62,844 bases of DNA from Actinomycetota bacterium (GTDB lineage: Bacteria; Actinomycetota; Acidimicrobiia; Acidimicrobiales; Palsa-688), in assembly GCA_021323695.1 (NCBI GenBank), contig JAJPKN010000062.1, forward strand, positions 1 to 62,844, given 5' to 3'. A program made the translations under genes and the position numbers. Below, in pieces: positions 16,987-26,872 of the stretch (position 1 is its first letter; each line of letters starts with the position of its first letter). Under the pieces are notes generated by a model. It saw only the letters and a list, made by a program, of their open reading frames with translations, was not told the DNA's origin and ran no database searches.

Positions 16987-18183
16987 ATGGCCGAAAAGAT
17001 CACGATGGGCCCCGACGGCAAGCTGGTGGTCCCCGACGAGCCCGTCATCCCCTTCATCGAAGGCGACGGCACCGGGGTGGACATCTGGCCCGCCGCCCGC
17101 AGGGTCCTCGACGCCGCCGTGGCCAAGCACGGGCGCCGGATCGCCTGGAAGGAGGTGCTGGCGGGCGAGAAGGCTTACAAGCAGACCGGGGACTGGCTGC
17201 CGCAAGCCACCCTGGACGCCTTCCGCGAGCACCTCATCGGTATCAAAGGCCCGCTCACGACCCCGGTCGGCGGCGGCTTCCGTTCCCTCAACGTGGCCCT
17301 GCGGCAGATCCTCGACTTGTACGTGTGCCTCCGGCCCGTGCGCTGGTTCAAGGGCGTCCCCTCCCCGGTCAAGCGCCCGGAGCTGGTGGACATGGTCATC
17401 TTCCGGGAGAACACCGAGGACATCTACGCCGGCTTGGAGGTGGAGCAGGGCACGCCTGAGGCCAAGCGGCTCATCGAGCTGCTCCACGACGAGCTCGGCT
17501 GGGACATCCGCCCCGACTCGGGGGTGGGCATCAAGCCGGTGTCCGAGACGGGCAGCAAGCGGCTGGTCCGGGCGGCCATCGCCTACGCGGTGGCCCATGG
17601 CCGCAAGTCGGTGACCTTGGTCCACAAGGGCAACATCCAGAAGTTCACCGAAGGCGCCTTCCGCAAGTGGGGCTACGAGGTGGTGAGGGACGAGTTCGCC
17701 GACGTGGCCGTGGCCTGGGACGACTGCGGGGGCCAGCCCGGCGACCGGGTGCTGGTCAAGGACAACATCGCCGACATCACGCTCCAGCAGGTGCTGACCC
17801 GCCCGGACGAGTTCGACGTGATCGCCACCACCAACCTGAACGGCGACTACCTCTCCGACGCCTTGGCCGCCCAGGTCGGGGGCATCGGGATCGCCCCTGG
17901 GGCCAACATCAACTACGTCACGGGCCACGGGATATTCGAAGCCACCCACGGGACCGCGCCCAAGTACGCCGGCTTGGACAAGGTCAACCCGGGCTCGGTG
18001 CTGCTGTCAGGGGTGCTCATGCTCGAGCACATCGGCTGGCAGGAAGCCGCCGACGACATCGTGCGGGCGCTGGAGGCCACCATCGCCGACCGGGTCGTCA
18101 CCTATGACTTTGCCCGCCAGATGCAAGGCGCCACCGAGGTGAGGACATCGGAGTTCGCCACCGCCATAATCGAACGGCTGTAG
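16987..18183 (+). CDS. icd: NADP-dependent isocitrate dehydrogenase (homodimeric E. coli type)
   Basis: Oxidative decarboxylation of isocitrate in the TCA cycle. The sequence follows the E. coli enzyme closely: [14 protein letters not shown], the phosphorylatable serine in [59 protein letters not shown] and [18 protein letters not shown]. The KY pair of that last motif is linked to NADP preference in the family. It is 398 residues. The class is notable because many actinobacteria use the monomeric enzyme instead. Confidence 0.94.
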   Translation: MAEKITMGPDGKLVVPDEPVIPFIEGDGTGVDIWPAARRVLDAAVAKHGRRIAWKEVLAGEKAYKQTGDWLPQATLDAFREHLIGIKGPLTTPVGGGFRSLNVALRQILDLYVCLRPVRWFKGVPSPVKRPELVDMVIFRENTEDIYAGLEVEQGTPEAKRLIELLHDELGWDIRPDSGVGIKPVSETGSKRLVRAAIAYAVAHGRKSVTLVHKGNIQKFTEGAFRKWGYEVVRDEFADVAVAWDDCGGQPGDRVLVKDNIADITLQQVLTRPDEFDVIATTNLNGDYLSDALAAQVGGIGIAPGANINYVTGHGIFEATHGTAPKYAGLDKVNPGSVLLSGVLMLEHIGWQEAADDIVRALEATIADRVVTYDFARQMQGATEVRTSEFATAIIERL

Positions 18184-18208
18184 CCCGCCACCGGTCAAGC
18201 CACAACGG

Positions 18209-18235
18209 CCGCCTGTAGCCTCGTGCGCCAGGCGG
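18209..18235. terminator. Possible hairpin between convergent genes
   Basis: CCGCCTG and CAGGCGG form a 7-bp stem downstream of icd and downstream of the converging small gene. No U run follows, so termination is only possible. Confidence 0.3.
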
Positions 18236-18276
18236 CGGGTGCGCCCCGAGGCCGGTGCGCCCCGAGGCCGGTGCTC

Positions 18277-18492
18277 CTAGGCGGTGAGGGCGGGTGCTTT
18301 CACCAGGCCCATGCGGTGCAGGTACGAAAGCCTGCGTTCGACTGCGGCCCGCCAGGCAGCCAGGTCCAGGTCGAAGTGGGCCCGGTCTCCCTCCTCGTAG
18401 GCGTGCTCCAGTTCGTCGAAGGCGGCGTCCTCGGCGTCGAGCAAGGTCCGGTACTTGATGAGGAACTGGTCGTCGACCACGTCGCTGAGCAC
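18277..18492 (-). CDS. Small hypothetical protein
   Basis: A 71-residue protein starting with GTG at 18492, preceded by GGGAGGT at good spacing. It is acidic and probably helical, with blocks such as FLIKYRTLLDAEDAAFDELE and LAAWRAAVERRLSYLHRMG. No cysteines, membrane segments or family motifs are recognised. It is last in a minus-strand run after the DUF2510 gene but may have its own promoter. Confidence 0.6.
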   Translation of the reverse strand: MLSDVVDDQFLIKYRTLLDAEDAAFDELEHAYEEGDRAHFDLDLAAWRAAVERRLSYLHRMGLVKAPALTA

Positions 18493-18517
18493 TGCTTGGC
18501 ACCTCCCGGTCCCGGGG

Positions 18518-19486
18518 TCATCTACTCGTTGGACCAGACGTTACAACTCTGCCCTGCGGGCGAGCAGCGGTCAAACCCCTCCCCGGGGTGGCTTCGAGCC
18601 GGCAGGCCGGTGCCCGCAGGAGGTTGCTGTAGGTGTCGGCGCTGGAAGCAGACCACTGAGCCTCGTAGAGGGCTTGGCTCGCGTCGGGCCGGCTGGCTCT
18701 CGGGGAGGGCTCGGTGCGCCCGTTGCGGTGACGGGCCGGCCCGATGATGCGGGCGTAGCGGCGCTGGTAGGAGGCGAAGTCCCGCCAGTACTGGAGCCAT
18801 GCCCCCACCGGCGCGGACATGTCCCGGCTGGTGGGGATGGTAGCCAGCTTCAGGCGGAGCAGGTCCACCTGGTGGGCGGCGGCGGCGATGCTCGGGCCGT
18901 CGGCTTCGGCGGCCAGCACGGGCCGGTAACGGGGCAGGGCAGAGGCGCAGTACTTGGTGGCGCGGCCCGAAAAGCTGGCCAGGGACAGCTGCCCCCCGCC
19001 AGCCGGCTGGCCGGAGGGCTCGTAGGTCGGCTGGGTCATGACCACGCTGGAGACCACCACCACGGCGGCCACGGCGATGAGGCTGGCCATGACGAAAAGG
19101 GGCCGGCGAGCCTGGCCGAGGCGGCTGGCGGCGGGCGGAGGCCGCAGGGCCCGGGCCGGGGGCAGCCTCCGCGCCGGCCCCCACCACCGGGCCCCTGGGC
19201 GGGCGCCGCCGGGCCACCAGGGCGCCCGCCACTTGGCCGGCCCGGCCGCCCGGGCCAGCGGGGCCTGCAGCTCCTCGGAGTGGGCCGGCCCTTCGGCCGA
19301 GGAACGCTCGAAGTCGTCTTCGCCCACGTCGTAGCCGTAGGCCTGCGACAGCCAACCGGGGCGGGGCCGCGTCCGGCCCGACCAGGCCCGCCCGTCCCAA
19401 TGGCGCAACCTCCCCGGGCCGTCGGGGTCGACGTACCAGCCGGGCTGGGAAGGCCGGGCCGGGCGGTTGGGGGTGGGGCTGGCCAT
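18518..19486 (-). CDS. DUF2510-domain membrane protein
   Basis: 322 residues. The N-terminus SQPGWYVDPDGPGRLRHWDG is the DUF2510 motif common in actinobacterial membrane proteins. A basic Pro/Ala-rich stretch leads to a single transmembrane segment (PLFVMASLIAVAAVVVVSSV). After it lies an extracytoplasmic domain of about 170 residues with two cysteines, no known fold and many aromatic/arginine pairs. The ATG at 19486 lies eight bases after the stop of the SCP2-like gene, so the two are probably cotranscribed. Confidence 0.7.
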   Translation of the reverse strand: MASPTPNRPARPSQPGWYVDPDGPGRLRHWDGRAWSGRTRPRPGWLSQAYGYDVGEDDFERSSAEGPAHSEELQAPLARAAGPAKWRAPWWPGGARPGARWWGPARRLPPARALRPPPAASRLGQARRPLFVMASLIAVAAVVVVSSVVMTQPTYEPSGQPAGGGQLSLASFSGRATKYCASALPRYRPVLAAEADGPSIAAAAHQVDLLRLKLATIPTSRDMSAPVGAWLQYWRDFASYQRRYARIIGPARHRNGRTEPSPRASRPDASQALYEAQWSASSADTYSNLLRAPACRLEATPGRGLTAARPQGRVVTSGPTSR

Positions 19487-19494
19487 GGCCTGGC

Positions 19495-19869
19495 CTAGAA
19501 GGTCGTGGTGGCCCGGACCTGAGCCGGGAGCAAGTCCCCGTTGGCGAGGGAGGCCAGGTGGGCAACCAGCAGGCCGGCCTGGCCCGAGGCCCTGGCGCGG
19601 CCGGCCGACAGGGCGTCGTAGGCGGACAACCGGCCCGAAGCGATCTCTGCCAGGGTGGCGTAATCGCTGGTGAAGCGGACCTGGGCGGGGGTGGTGGAGC
19701 CAGCCGGCAGGGCCCAGGCCCGGCCGCCGCCAAAGGCGACCCGGTAGGTGATGTCGCCCTCAGGGGCGCCGGCCGCCACCACCTCGACCACCAGCTCCGG
19801 CGCGCCGGGGCCGGCCGCCTCCGGGCGGCTCAGTTGGTCGAGCCACTCGGCCGAGAGGAAACGGGCCAC
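19495..19869 (-). CDS. SCP2-like (sterol carrier fold) small protein
   Basis: A 124-residue protein starting MARFLSAEWLDQLSRP, with FTSDYATLAEIASGRLSAYD and ARASGQAGLLVAHLASL in the second half. This pattern is typical of actinobacterial SCP2 sterol-binding-domain proteins, which may bind lipids in a hydrophobic tunnel. The assignment rests on pattern only. It sits ten bases after the GH2 gene and nine bases before the DUF2510 gene. Confidence 0.6.
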   Translation of the reverse strand: MARFLSAEWLDQLSRPEAAGPGAPELVVEVVAAGAPEGDITYRVAFGGGRAWALPAGSTTPAQVRFTSDYATLAEIASGRLSAYDALSAGRARASGQAGLLVAHLASLANGDLLPAQVRATTTF

Positions 19870-19879
19870 CCTTACAGTT

Positions 19880-22063
19880 TTACCCGCGCCGGCCGGCCTG
19901 GCTCAGCATGCTGGCGTAGTGGTTGGCCGACGAGCGCCGTTGGTGCTGGCCGCCCGGCGTGGACCAGCTGAGGCCCAGGTCCAGCTCTATGGGCGCCTGG
20001 TCGGGGAGGTGGGCGGGCAGCGGGCAGCGGATGTCGGCGACCCACACGCAGCTGTCCGCGGGCACTTCCTGGGGTGCCGCCCACGACCAGGCCCGGCCCC
20101 CCCCTGGCCAGCTCACGGTGGCCTCCAGCACCGCTCCCAGAAGGGGGCTGTGCAGGTCGTTGACCACATGGAGCTGGGCGACGACCGAGCTCCCCGGAGG
20201 GTACGAAGGGGCCAGCCAGCTGGCCACCGCCAGCACCGGCGAGCAGGCCTGGGCCAGTGCCCGGTAGGCCGCCTTGGGGGCCCGCTCGTGGTCGAGCAGC
20301 GACCAGCTCACCGCCGGCTGGGCGTCGTTCAGGCAGAAGACGGCAAACCCGCCCGTGGGCTTGTACTTGAGGCGGCGCAGCAGCTCCACCTGGCGGCGCA
20401 CGAGGTCAGCCTGGTAAGCCTGGGTGGCCTGGGCCCAGTCCTGGAAGCTCCCGTAACGGCCGGGGGGAACGCGCCTGTCGAGCAAGGCCTTTTGCAGGCA
20501 GTGGTGCGCCTCGAGCCGTTGCCAGTCGAGCTCGGGCCATCGTCCTGGCTCCATGAAGCCGGCCGTGGCCGGCACCGCCTGTGCCCCCAGCTCGCTCACG
20601 AAGCGGGCCAGGGCTGGCCAGGCGGCCAGGGCGCGCTCCAGGTCACCGGCCTGCCCGTGGTACCAGCCGAAGTACAGGTGGCTGTCGGTGCCCCAGGCGG
20701 GGTGGGGCAGCACTCCCGAGTGGGCTATGACCGGCCGGCTGGGGTCGGCGCGCTCGAGTGCTCGCCGCACGCTGCGGTCGAGCACGGACTTGTTCCAGGT
20801 GGGCAGGACCTGGCCCGCGGCGAAGCGCACGCTGGTGAGCAGGCGGCGCCGGCCACCGGGGGCCGGGGACATGGCCACCGGCTCGTTGTGGCCGCACCAG
20901 GTGACCACCGACGGGTGGTGGCCCAGCAGGTCGACGGCCGCCACCGCCTGGCGGACGGCCTGGCGCCGCACCCCCCAGTAGCCCCACTGGAGCGGGAGGT
21001 CCTGCCAGACGAGCACGCCGAGCTCGTCGGCGGCATCGTACAGCTCGCGCCGGGCGATGTGCCCGTGCACCCTGACCAGGTCCAGGCCGGCTTCCTTGGC
21101 CAGCCGGACGTCGGCGGCGACCTCCTGGGGTGAGGCGGCTCCCAGGTCCCGGCGTGTCGGGGCCAGGTTCGCCCCCTTCAGGAACAACCGTTCACCGTTG
21201 ACCCGCCACACGAAGCCGTCCATGCGCACCTGGCGGAAGCCGGTACGGGCGGCGAACGCGTCGCTGGGGAGCCCCCCGGCCTCGACCGAGACCCGCAAGT
21301 CGTACAACGCCTGCGCCCCCAGGCTGGCAGGCCACCACAGCTCGGGTGATCGCACTTCGACCTGCCAGTGCACGTGGTTGGTGCCGTCAGCCAGGTGGTG
21401 GAGGTGCTCGGTGACCTCCAAGGTGCGGCTGGTGCCGGCCCGGCTGACCTCGGTGCGGACGAGCACTGTAGCCGGCCCCTTGCTGTCCAGTGTGGCCCCG
21501 ATGCCCAGCCTGGCCCGCCGGCTGGTGGCCTCGTGGCACAAGGCCCGCAGCGACGAGATCCGCACGGGGCCGGTCTGGGCCAGCACCACCGGGGCCCAGA
21601 TCCCGCCCGGGTTGAAGGCCGGGTCGATGCAGTCCCAGTGCCCGAACACGCCGGTGAGGGCCCGCTTGGCGCTCAGCCGGGACGGGCGGTCACAGGCCAC
21701 CTCGACGGCCAGGGTGTGCTCGGAGCGCGCTGCCAGCGCCTCGGTCACGTCGAAGCTGTGGGGGAAGAAGTAGCCCTCGGTGTCGCCCAGGTACGACCCG
21801 TCCAACCACACGTCGGACTGGTAGAAGACCCCCTCCATGACCAACCAGGCCCGCTGGCCGGGGGGGAGGGGCCCGGTGGCGAACCGGCGCCGGTACAGCA
21901 CGGGGCCGTCCGCCGATGCGAACGCCGGCTCGGACTGCCAGTGGCCGGGGACCCCGATGGGCTGCCAGGCGCTGTCGTCGAAGCTGCTGGCCGGGAACTG
22001 GCGCCGGAGCTCCTCGTTGGCCAGGGCCGCCGCCCACCTGCCGCCGAGGTCCATCAGGGGCAA
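19880..22063 (-). CDS. Glycoside hydrolase family 2 protein, beta-mannosidase-like
   Basis: 727 residues, cytoplasmic (no signal peptide). The N-terminal jelly roll contains GVPGHWQSEPAFASADGPVL and a YFFPHSFDVTEAL stretch. The catalytic barrel has RVHGHIARRELYDAADELGV, LVWQDLPLQWGYW, VVTWCGHNEP with the acid/base Glu, and FVSELGAQAVP with the likely nucleophile Glu. These fit GH2 beta-mannosidases. TTG at 22063 is favoured because AGGAGG lies six bases upstream; ATG at 22054 is an alternative. First gene of a three- or four-gene minus-strand operon. Confidence 0.85.
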   Translation of the reverse strand: MPLMDLGGRWAAALANEELRRQFPASSFDDSAWQPIGVPGHWQSEPAFASADGPVLYRRRFATGPLPPGQRAWLVMEGVFYQSDVWLDGSYLGDTEGYFFPHSFDVTEALAARSEHTLAVEVACDRPSRLSAKRALTGVFGHWDCIDPAFNPGGIWAPVVLAQTGPVRISSLRALCHEATSRRARLGIGATLDSKGPATVLVRTEVSRAGTSRTLEVTEHLHHLADGTNHVHWQVEVRSPELWWPASLGAQALYDLRVSVEAGGLPSDAFAARTGFRQVRMDGFVWRVNGERLFLKGANLAPTRRDLGAASPQEVAADVRLAKEAGLDLVRVHGHIARRELYDAADELGVLVWQDLPLQWGYWGVRRQAVRQAVAAVDLLGHHPSVVTWCGHNEPVAMSPAPGGRRRLLTSVRFAAGQVLPTWNKSVLDRSVRRALERADPSRPVIAHSGVLPHPAWGTDSHLYFGWYHGQAGDLERALAAWPALARFVSELGAQAVPATAGFMEPGRWPELDWQRLEAHHCLQKALLDRRVPPGRYGSFQDWAQATQAYQADLVRRQVELLRRLKYKPTGGFAVFCLNDAQPAVSWSLLDHERAPKAAYRALAQACSPVLAVASWLAPSYPPGSSVVAQLHVVNDLHSPLLGAVLEATVSWPGGGRAWSWAAPQEVPADSCVWVADIRCPLPAHLPDQAPIELDLGLSWSTPGGQHQRRSSANHYASMLSQAGRRG

Positions 22064-22083
22064 GGAAACCCTCCTGGGCCGGG

Positions 22084-22089
22084 TACGGT
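22084..22089 (+). promoter_or_regulatory. -10 box for leaderless moxR-type gene
   Basis: TACGGT ends six bases before the GTG at 22096. It lies in the 32-bp gap shared with the divergent GH2 gene. Confidence 0.5.
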
Positions 22090-22095
22090 TCCAGG

Positions 22096-23514
22096 GTGGG
22101 CCACGACCGCAGCCGCCTCCCCCAGACCCTGGGGGAGCTGAAGGCGTCCGGCTGGCAGTCGCGCTCGGTCAAAGAGGAGATCCGGGCCAACGTGGCCCGA
22201 CGGGTTGCTGCGGGCCGGCCCGTGGTGGAGGGCCTCATCGGCTACGACGGCACCGTGCTGCCCGCCCTCGAGAACGCGCTGATAGCCGGCCACGACATCA
22301 TTTTCCTAGGCGAGAGGGGCCAGGCCAAAACCCGGGCCATGCGCAGCTTGGTCTACCTGCTGGACGAGTGGCTGCCGGTCGTGGCCGGCTCGGAGATCCT
22401 CGACGACCCCTACCACCCGGTGTCCCGCTACGCCCGGGAGCTGGTGGCCGAAAAAGGTGAGGACTGCCCGGTCCACTGGGTGGGCCGCGAGCAGCGCTAC
22501 GGGGAGAAGCTCGCCACCCCCGACACCTCGATCGCCGACCTGATCGGGGAGGTGGACCCGGTCCGGGTGGCCGAGGGCCGCTACCTGTCGGACGAGCTGA
22601 CCCTGCACTACGGCCTGGTGCCCCGCACCAACCGGGGCATATTCGCCATCAACGAGCTCCCCGACCTGGCCGAGAGGATCCAGGTCGGCCTGCTCAACGT
22701 CCTAGAAGAGCGCGACGTGCAGATCCGGGGCTACAAGATCCGCCTGCCCCTGGACCTGCTGCTGGTGGCCTCGGCCAACCCGGAGGACTACACCAGCCGG
22801 GGGCGGATCATCACGCCGTTGAAGGACCGCTTCGGGGCGCAGATCCGGTCCCACTACCCGCTTGGCACCGCCACCGAGGTCGCGGTCATCCTCCAAGAGG
22901 CGGTGGTGCCCAAGGTCGACGGCGTCGAGGTGACGGTGCCTGCCTACATGGCTGAGGTGGTGGCGAGCATCTCCCAGCTGGCCCGCCAGAGCCCTCGGGT
23001 CAACCAGCGTTCCGGTGTCTCGGTGCGCCTGGGGGTGGCCAACTACGAGACCTTGGTGGCCGCGGCCGTGCGCCGGGCGCTGCGCTTGGGCGAGGGCCAG
23101 GCTGTGCCCCGGGTGAGCGACCTGCCCGCGCTGGCGGCATCGACGACGGGGAAGGTCGAGCTGGACGCCCTCGACGACGAAGGCGACGAGGACCTGGTCG
23201 GCCAGCTGTCCCGGCAAGCTGTCCTGTCAGTGTTCCGGGCCCGGGTCGACCAGGGCCAACTGCCGGCGGCCGTGGCCTGCTTCGACACCGGCCTGGAGGT
23301 CGAGGTGGGCGACGACGTGGCCTCGTCCCGGTACGTGGAGCTGCTCTCCCAGGAGCCCGGGCTGCGGGCCCCGGTCGTCGCCCTGGCGGCCGGCGGGGCC
23401 CCGGCCGAAGTGGCCGCCGCCCTGGAACTGGTGCTCGAGGGCCTCCACGCCTCCAAACGGCTCAACAAGCGCTCGCGGCCCGGAGGTGCCACCTACCGGG
23501 CCCGGCGTAGCTAG
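22096..23514 (+). CDS. MoxR-type AAA+ ATPase
   Basis: A 472-residue AAA+ ATPase of the MoxR/Mg-chelatase subunit I type. Walker A is GERGQAKT (residues 72-79). A Walker B-like segment is GIFAINELPDL, then LLNVLEERDVQIRGYKIRLP and the sensor region LLLVASANPEDYTSRGRII. Such ATPases work as chaperones that load or mature partner proteins together with a VWA-domain protein, and exactly such a gene follows seven bases downstream. The GTG at 22096 is chosen from the -10 spacing and from the first residues MGHDRSRLPQTLGELKASGW. Confidence 0.88.
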   Translation: MGHDRSRLPQTLGELKASGWQSRSVKEEIRANVARRVAAGRPVVEGLIGYDGTVLPALENALIAGHDIIFLGERGQAKTRAMRSLVYLLDEWLPVVAGSEILDDPYHPVSRYARELVAEKGEDCPVHWVGREQRYGEKLATPDTSIADLIGEVDPVRVAEGRYLSDELTLHYGLVPRTNRGIFAINELPDLAERIQVGLLNVLEERDVQIRGYKIRLPLDLLLVASANPEDYTSRGRIITPLKDRFGAQIRSHYPLGTATEVAVILQEAVVPKVDGVEVTVPAYMAEVVASISQLARQSPRVNQRSGVSVRLGVANYETLVAAAVRRALRLGEGQAVPRVSDLPALAASTTGKVELDALDDEGDEDLVGQLSRQAVLSVFRARVDQGQLPAAVACFDTGLEVEVGDDVASSRYVELLSQEPGLRAPVVALAAGGAPAEVAAALELVLEGLHASKRLNKRSRPGGATYRARRS

Positions 23515-23521
23515 CCCAGCC

Positions 23522-25294
23522 ATGGTGCGGTCCCTGTACTCGCGTTGGGACGGCTCCCAGGAGGGCCCCGACCTGGGGGCCGACGACCTGGTGCGCTACC
23601 TTGCCGACGAGCTGTTCGAGCACGGGGACCTGGACCAGGCCCTGCGCCGGCTGGCCCAGCAGGGCTTCGTGGACCGCTGGGGGGTGCCCGTGGCCGGCCT
23701 GCGGGAACTGTACGAGCGGGTGCGCCGGCGCCGCCAGTCGCTGGTGAGCCAAGCCTTCGCCGACCTCAGCCAGTCGCTGTCGGCCCTCCCCCCCGAGGCC
23801 CTGAGGCGGGCCACGGCCATGCTGGGCGAGCTGAACCAGCTGGTCGAGCGCTGGCAGTCAGGCGAGGACGTGCAGGCGGCCTTCGAGGGCTTCATGGGCC
23901 GCTACGGGGACATGGTCCCCGGGCGACCTGCCACCCTGGAGCAGCTGCTGGAGGCCATGGCCCAGGAGGCAGAGGCTGTGCGCCAGCTGCTCGAGCCCAT
24001 GACCGCCCAGCAGAGGGCCAAGCTGGCCGAGCTGTACGAGGCCCTCTTGGAGCAGGGCCCGGCCCTGGGAGCGGAACTGGGCAGGCTGGCCGGCCACCTG
24101 GCCCGGCTGGTGCCTGGGCAGCTGGGGGACCAGCCGGGTGACCTCGGGCTGAGCGGGGCGCTGTGGGGGCTGCTGGCACCGGGCCCAGGCCGGGGAGCTG
24201 GCGCGCTCGCCCGTGACCTCGGGGACCTGGCCCGCCTGGAGCAGCTGCTGGCCGGAGCACCCAGCCCGGGGGCGCTGGCCGAGGTCGACTTGGGCCGCGC
24301 CCGTGAGCTGCTCGGTGAACGGGAGGCCAGGGACTTGGGGGCCCTCGGCCGGTTGGCGGCCCGGTTGCGAGCTGACGGCCTGGCACGACAAGAAGGCGGC
24401 CGCCTCCGGCTCACCCCCAAAGGGCTCCGCCGCATCGGGGCGCAGGCCCTGGCCGACCTCTACGACCGGCTCGGCCCTTACCGTTATGGGCAGCACCCGG
24501 TGGGCAGGCCGGGGCCCGGCCACGAACGGGTGGGCGAGACCAAGCCTTACGAGTGGGGGGACCCCTTCGACGTGTCCATCGGGGCGACAGTCCGCAACGC
24601 CTTGGTGCGCGCTGCCCAGCAAGGCGGTGGGCTCGGTACCCCGGTCAAGTTGGCCCCGGCCGACTTCGAAGTCGAGCGGACCGAGGCGCTGTCCCGGGCG
24701 GCGACCGTGGTGCTGCTCGACCTGTCCATGTCCATGCCCATGCGGGGCAACTTCGTGGCGGCCAAGAAGATGGCCATGGCCCTGCATGCCCTCATCTCCA
24801 GCCGCTTCCCGAGCGATTACCTGGGCGTGGTGGGCTTTTCCCGCTACGCCCGGGAGATCGCCTTCGCCGAGCTGCCGGCGGTGTCCTGGGACTACGAGTG
24901 GGGCACGAACATCCAGCACGGCCTGGCCATCGCCCGCCGGCTCCTCGCCCACCGGGGTGGCACCCGGCAGGTGATCATGGTGACCGACGGCGAGCCCACC
25001 GCCCACTGGCCCCCGGGGGCCCCCGAGCCTGTCTTCGCCTACCCGCCCAGTGAGGAGACCGTCCGGGCCACGCTGGCCGAAGTCGCCCGCTGCACCCGGG
25101 AGGGCATCCGGGTCAACACCTTTGCCCTGGACGCAACCGGCTACCTGCGCCGCTTCGTCGAGCAGGTGGCCCAGCTCAACCACGGACGGGCCTTTTTCAC
25201 CTCCCCTGAGTCCCTCGGCGACTACGTGCTGGTGGACTTCTTGGAAGGCAGGCCCCAGGCGCGCCAGCGGCGCCGGCGCACAGGGGCAGGCTGA
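23522..25294 (+). CDS. von Willebrand factor A domain protein, MoxR partner
   Basis: 590 residues. The N-terminal 350 residues are helical and rich in Leu, Ala and Glu. The C-terminal VWA domain has the MIDAS motif DLSMSMPM, then FSRYAREIAF, GTNIQHGLAIARRLL and VIMVTDGEPTAHW. Metal-dependent adhesion domains of this kind pair with MoxR ATPases to remodel a client complex. It forms an operon with the AAA+ gene upstream. The client is unknown. Confidence 0.85.
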   Translation: MVRSLYSRWDGSQEGPDLGADDLVRYLADELFEHGDLDQALRRLAQQGFVDRWGVPVAGLRELYERVRRRRQSLVSQAFADLSQSLSALPPEALRRATAMLGELNQLVERWQSGEDVQAAFEGFMGRYGDMVPGRPATLEQLLEAMAQEAEAVRQLLEPMTAQQRAKLAELYEALLEQGPALGAELGRLAGHLARLVPGQLGDQPGDLGLSGALWGLLAPGPGRGAGALARDLGDLARLEQLLAGAPSPGALAEVDLGRARELLGEREARDLGALGRLAARLRADGLARQEGGRLRLTPKGLRRIGAQALADLYDRLGPYRYGQHPVGRPGPGHERVGETKPYEWGDPFDVSIGATVRNALVRAAQQGGGLGTPVKLAPADFEVERTEALSRAATVVLLDLSMSMPMRGNFVAAKKMAMALHALISSRFPSDYLGVVGFSRYAREIAFAELPAVSWDYEWGTNIQHGLAIARRLLAHRGGTRQVIMVTDGEPTAHWPPGAPEPVFAYPPSEETVRATLAEVARCTREGIRVNTFALDATGYLRRFVEQVAQLNHGRAFFTSPESLGDYVLVDFLEGRPQARQRRRRTGAG

Positions 25295-25339
25295 GCGGCC
25301 CCGCCCGTGCCGCCCGCCTGGTTCTGCAAAGATCGTCTG

Positions 25340-26011
25340 GTGCACGTGATAGTCGTCGGGTGCGGGAGGGTCGGCTCCGAGCTGGCCGAACGGCTGCAGG
25401 ACGCAGGCCATTCGGTCGCCGTTATCGACAAGGACCGTTCCGCCTTTCATTGGCTGCCCGTGGACTGGCCCGGGCGGCGGGTTGTCGGCTACGGGTTCGA
25501 CCGGGACCACCTGGCCGAGGCCGGGGTTGACGAGTGCGGTGCCCTGGCGGCGGTGACGAGCGGGGACAACTCCAACATCCTCACCGCCCGGATCGCCCGG
25601 GAGACCTATGACATCTCCAACGTGGTGGCCCGCATTTACGACCCCCGCCGGGCCGTGATCTACCAGCGGCTCGGGATCGCGACGGTGGCCACCACGAGCT
25701 GGACCGTCGACCAGATCCTGCAGCGGATGTTCCCAGAGAAGTCGGCCTCCATCTGGACCGACCCGACCGGGCAGTTCCGGCTGGTCGAACGGGTGCTGCC
25801 TCCCTGGATGGCTGGCCGCCCGCTGAGCAGCCTGGGCGACGGCCGCTGGAGGCCCGTCTTGCTCACCCGGGCAGGCGAAGCTCGGCTGGCCGACCCCCAG
25901 GCGGTCTGCCAGGAGGGCGACGTCCTTTTGGTCGCGGTACGGGTCGAGCAGGTCGACGCGCTGGAAAAGGTCCTCGCCACCGGACCGTCCGAAGACGGGG
26001 AGCTGCAATGA
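25340..26011 (+). CDS. TrkA/CeoB-type potassium channel regulatory subunit
   Basis: 223 residues with an N-terminal Rossmann RCK domain (HVIVVGCGRVGSELAERLQ, then the acidic strand end VAVIDKD) and a TrkA-C domain. It binds NAD(H) or nucleotides to gate a potassium transporter. The GTG at 25340 is the in-frame start next to the Rossmann strand. It overlaps the second TrkA gene by four bases (ATGA). The pair resembles the ceoB/ceoC pair of mycobacteria. Confidence 0.88.
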   Translation: MHVIVVGCGRVGSELAERLQDAGHSVAVIDKDRSAFHWLPVDWPGRRVVGYGFDRDHLAEAGVDECGALAAVTSGDNSNILTARIARETYDISNVVARIYDPRRAVIYQRLGIATVATTSWTVDQILQRMFPEKSASIWTDPTGQFRLVERVLPPWMAGRPLSSLGDGRWRPVLLTRAGEARLADPQAVCQEGDVLLVAVRVEQVDALEKVLATGPSEDGELQ

Positions 26012-26682
26012 AGGTGGTGATCGCGGGGGCCGGCAACGTCGGCGTGTCCATTGCCCAGGAGCTGCTGGCCAGCGGCCACCAGGTGCAGTTGATCGAACAG
26101 GACTACGACCTGGTAGCCCGCTTGAGCGAGGAGATGCCGGAGGCCAGCTGGCTGGCGGGCGACGCCTGTGAGGTGTCCGTCCTGCACAGGGCCACTTTGG
26201 CGGAGGCCGACGTCGTGGTGGCAGCCACGGGTGACGACGAGGACAACCTGGTCGTGTCGCTGCTGTCCAAGCAGGAGTTCGCTGTGCCACGGGTGGTCGC
26301 CCGGGTGAACCACCCCAAGAACCGCTGGCTGTTCAACGAGACCTGGGGCGTCGACGTGTCGGTGTCCACCCCCCACCTGCTCACCGCCCTGGTCGAAGAA
26401 GCGGTTTCGGTCGGCCAGCTGGTGCGCATCTTGCAGTTCGCCGAAGGCCAGGCCCGCCTGGTGGAGGTGACCCTGGCCGAGGACTCACCGGCCCGCTCAG
26501 CCGCCCTGTCCGAGCTGCGGCTGCCCCGCGACGCCACCGTGGTGGCCGTCTTGCGCTCGTCGCGGGTCATCGTCCCCCGAGGCGACACCGTGCTGGAGGC
26601 GGGGGACGAGGTCGTGGCCCTGGTGACCGACGCTTCGGAGGAGGAGCTGCGGACCGTCCTGGTGGGCAGGTCCCTGCCTTGA
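26008..26682 (+). CDS. TrkA/CeoC-type potassium channel regulatory subunit
   Basis: A 224-residue paralogue of the upstream gene. KVVIAGAGNVGVSIAQELL is the RCK Rossmann loop, QLIEQDYD the acidic strand end, and DVVVAATGDDEDNLVVSLLS the following helix. The C-terminal part (VIVPRGDTVLEAGDEVVALV) is a TrkA-C domain. No membrane channel subunit lies next to the pair, so it must act on an unlinked TrkH/KtrB or similar. Confidence 0.9.
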   Translation: MKVVIAGAGNVGVSIAQELLASGHQVQLIEQDYDLVARLSEEMPEASWLAGDACEVSVLHRATLAEADVVVAATGDDEDNLVVSLLSKQEFAVPRVVARVNHPKNRWLFNETWGVDVSVSTPHLLTALVEEAVSVGQLVRILQFAEGQARLVEVTLAEDSPARSAALSELRLPRDATVVAVLRSSRVIVPRGDTVLEAGDEVVALVTDASEEELRTVLVGRSLP

Positions 26683-26872
26683 CGGGTGCCGTTGGGGTAC
26701 GCTACAGAGCGAGCTGCACCCCGTCTCGCGCAGTGCTGCCAGGGCACAGGGGGCTGAGGCCCCCCGGTGCTGGCTTGTGAGGGTTCTGTGATGACCGGGC
26801 CCATGGCCGAACTTTGAGCAAGCCAGAGGCGTTGACTGTAGGCAGGGTGCGACGAGCGCAACGGAGGTCGAA

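Noticed and set aside
18238..18271. Two GTGCGCCCCGAGGCCG units after icd
   Set aside because: A short GC-rich duplication between convergent genes with no evident role.
23858..26290. 810-codon minus-strand open frame
   Set aside because: It lies antisense to the VWA and TrkA genes, which have unmistakable motifs; long antisense frames are common in high-GC DNA.
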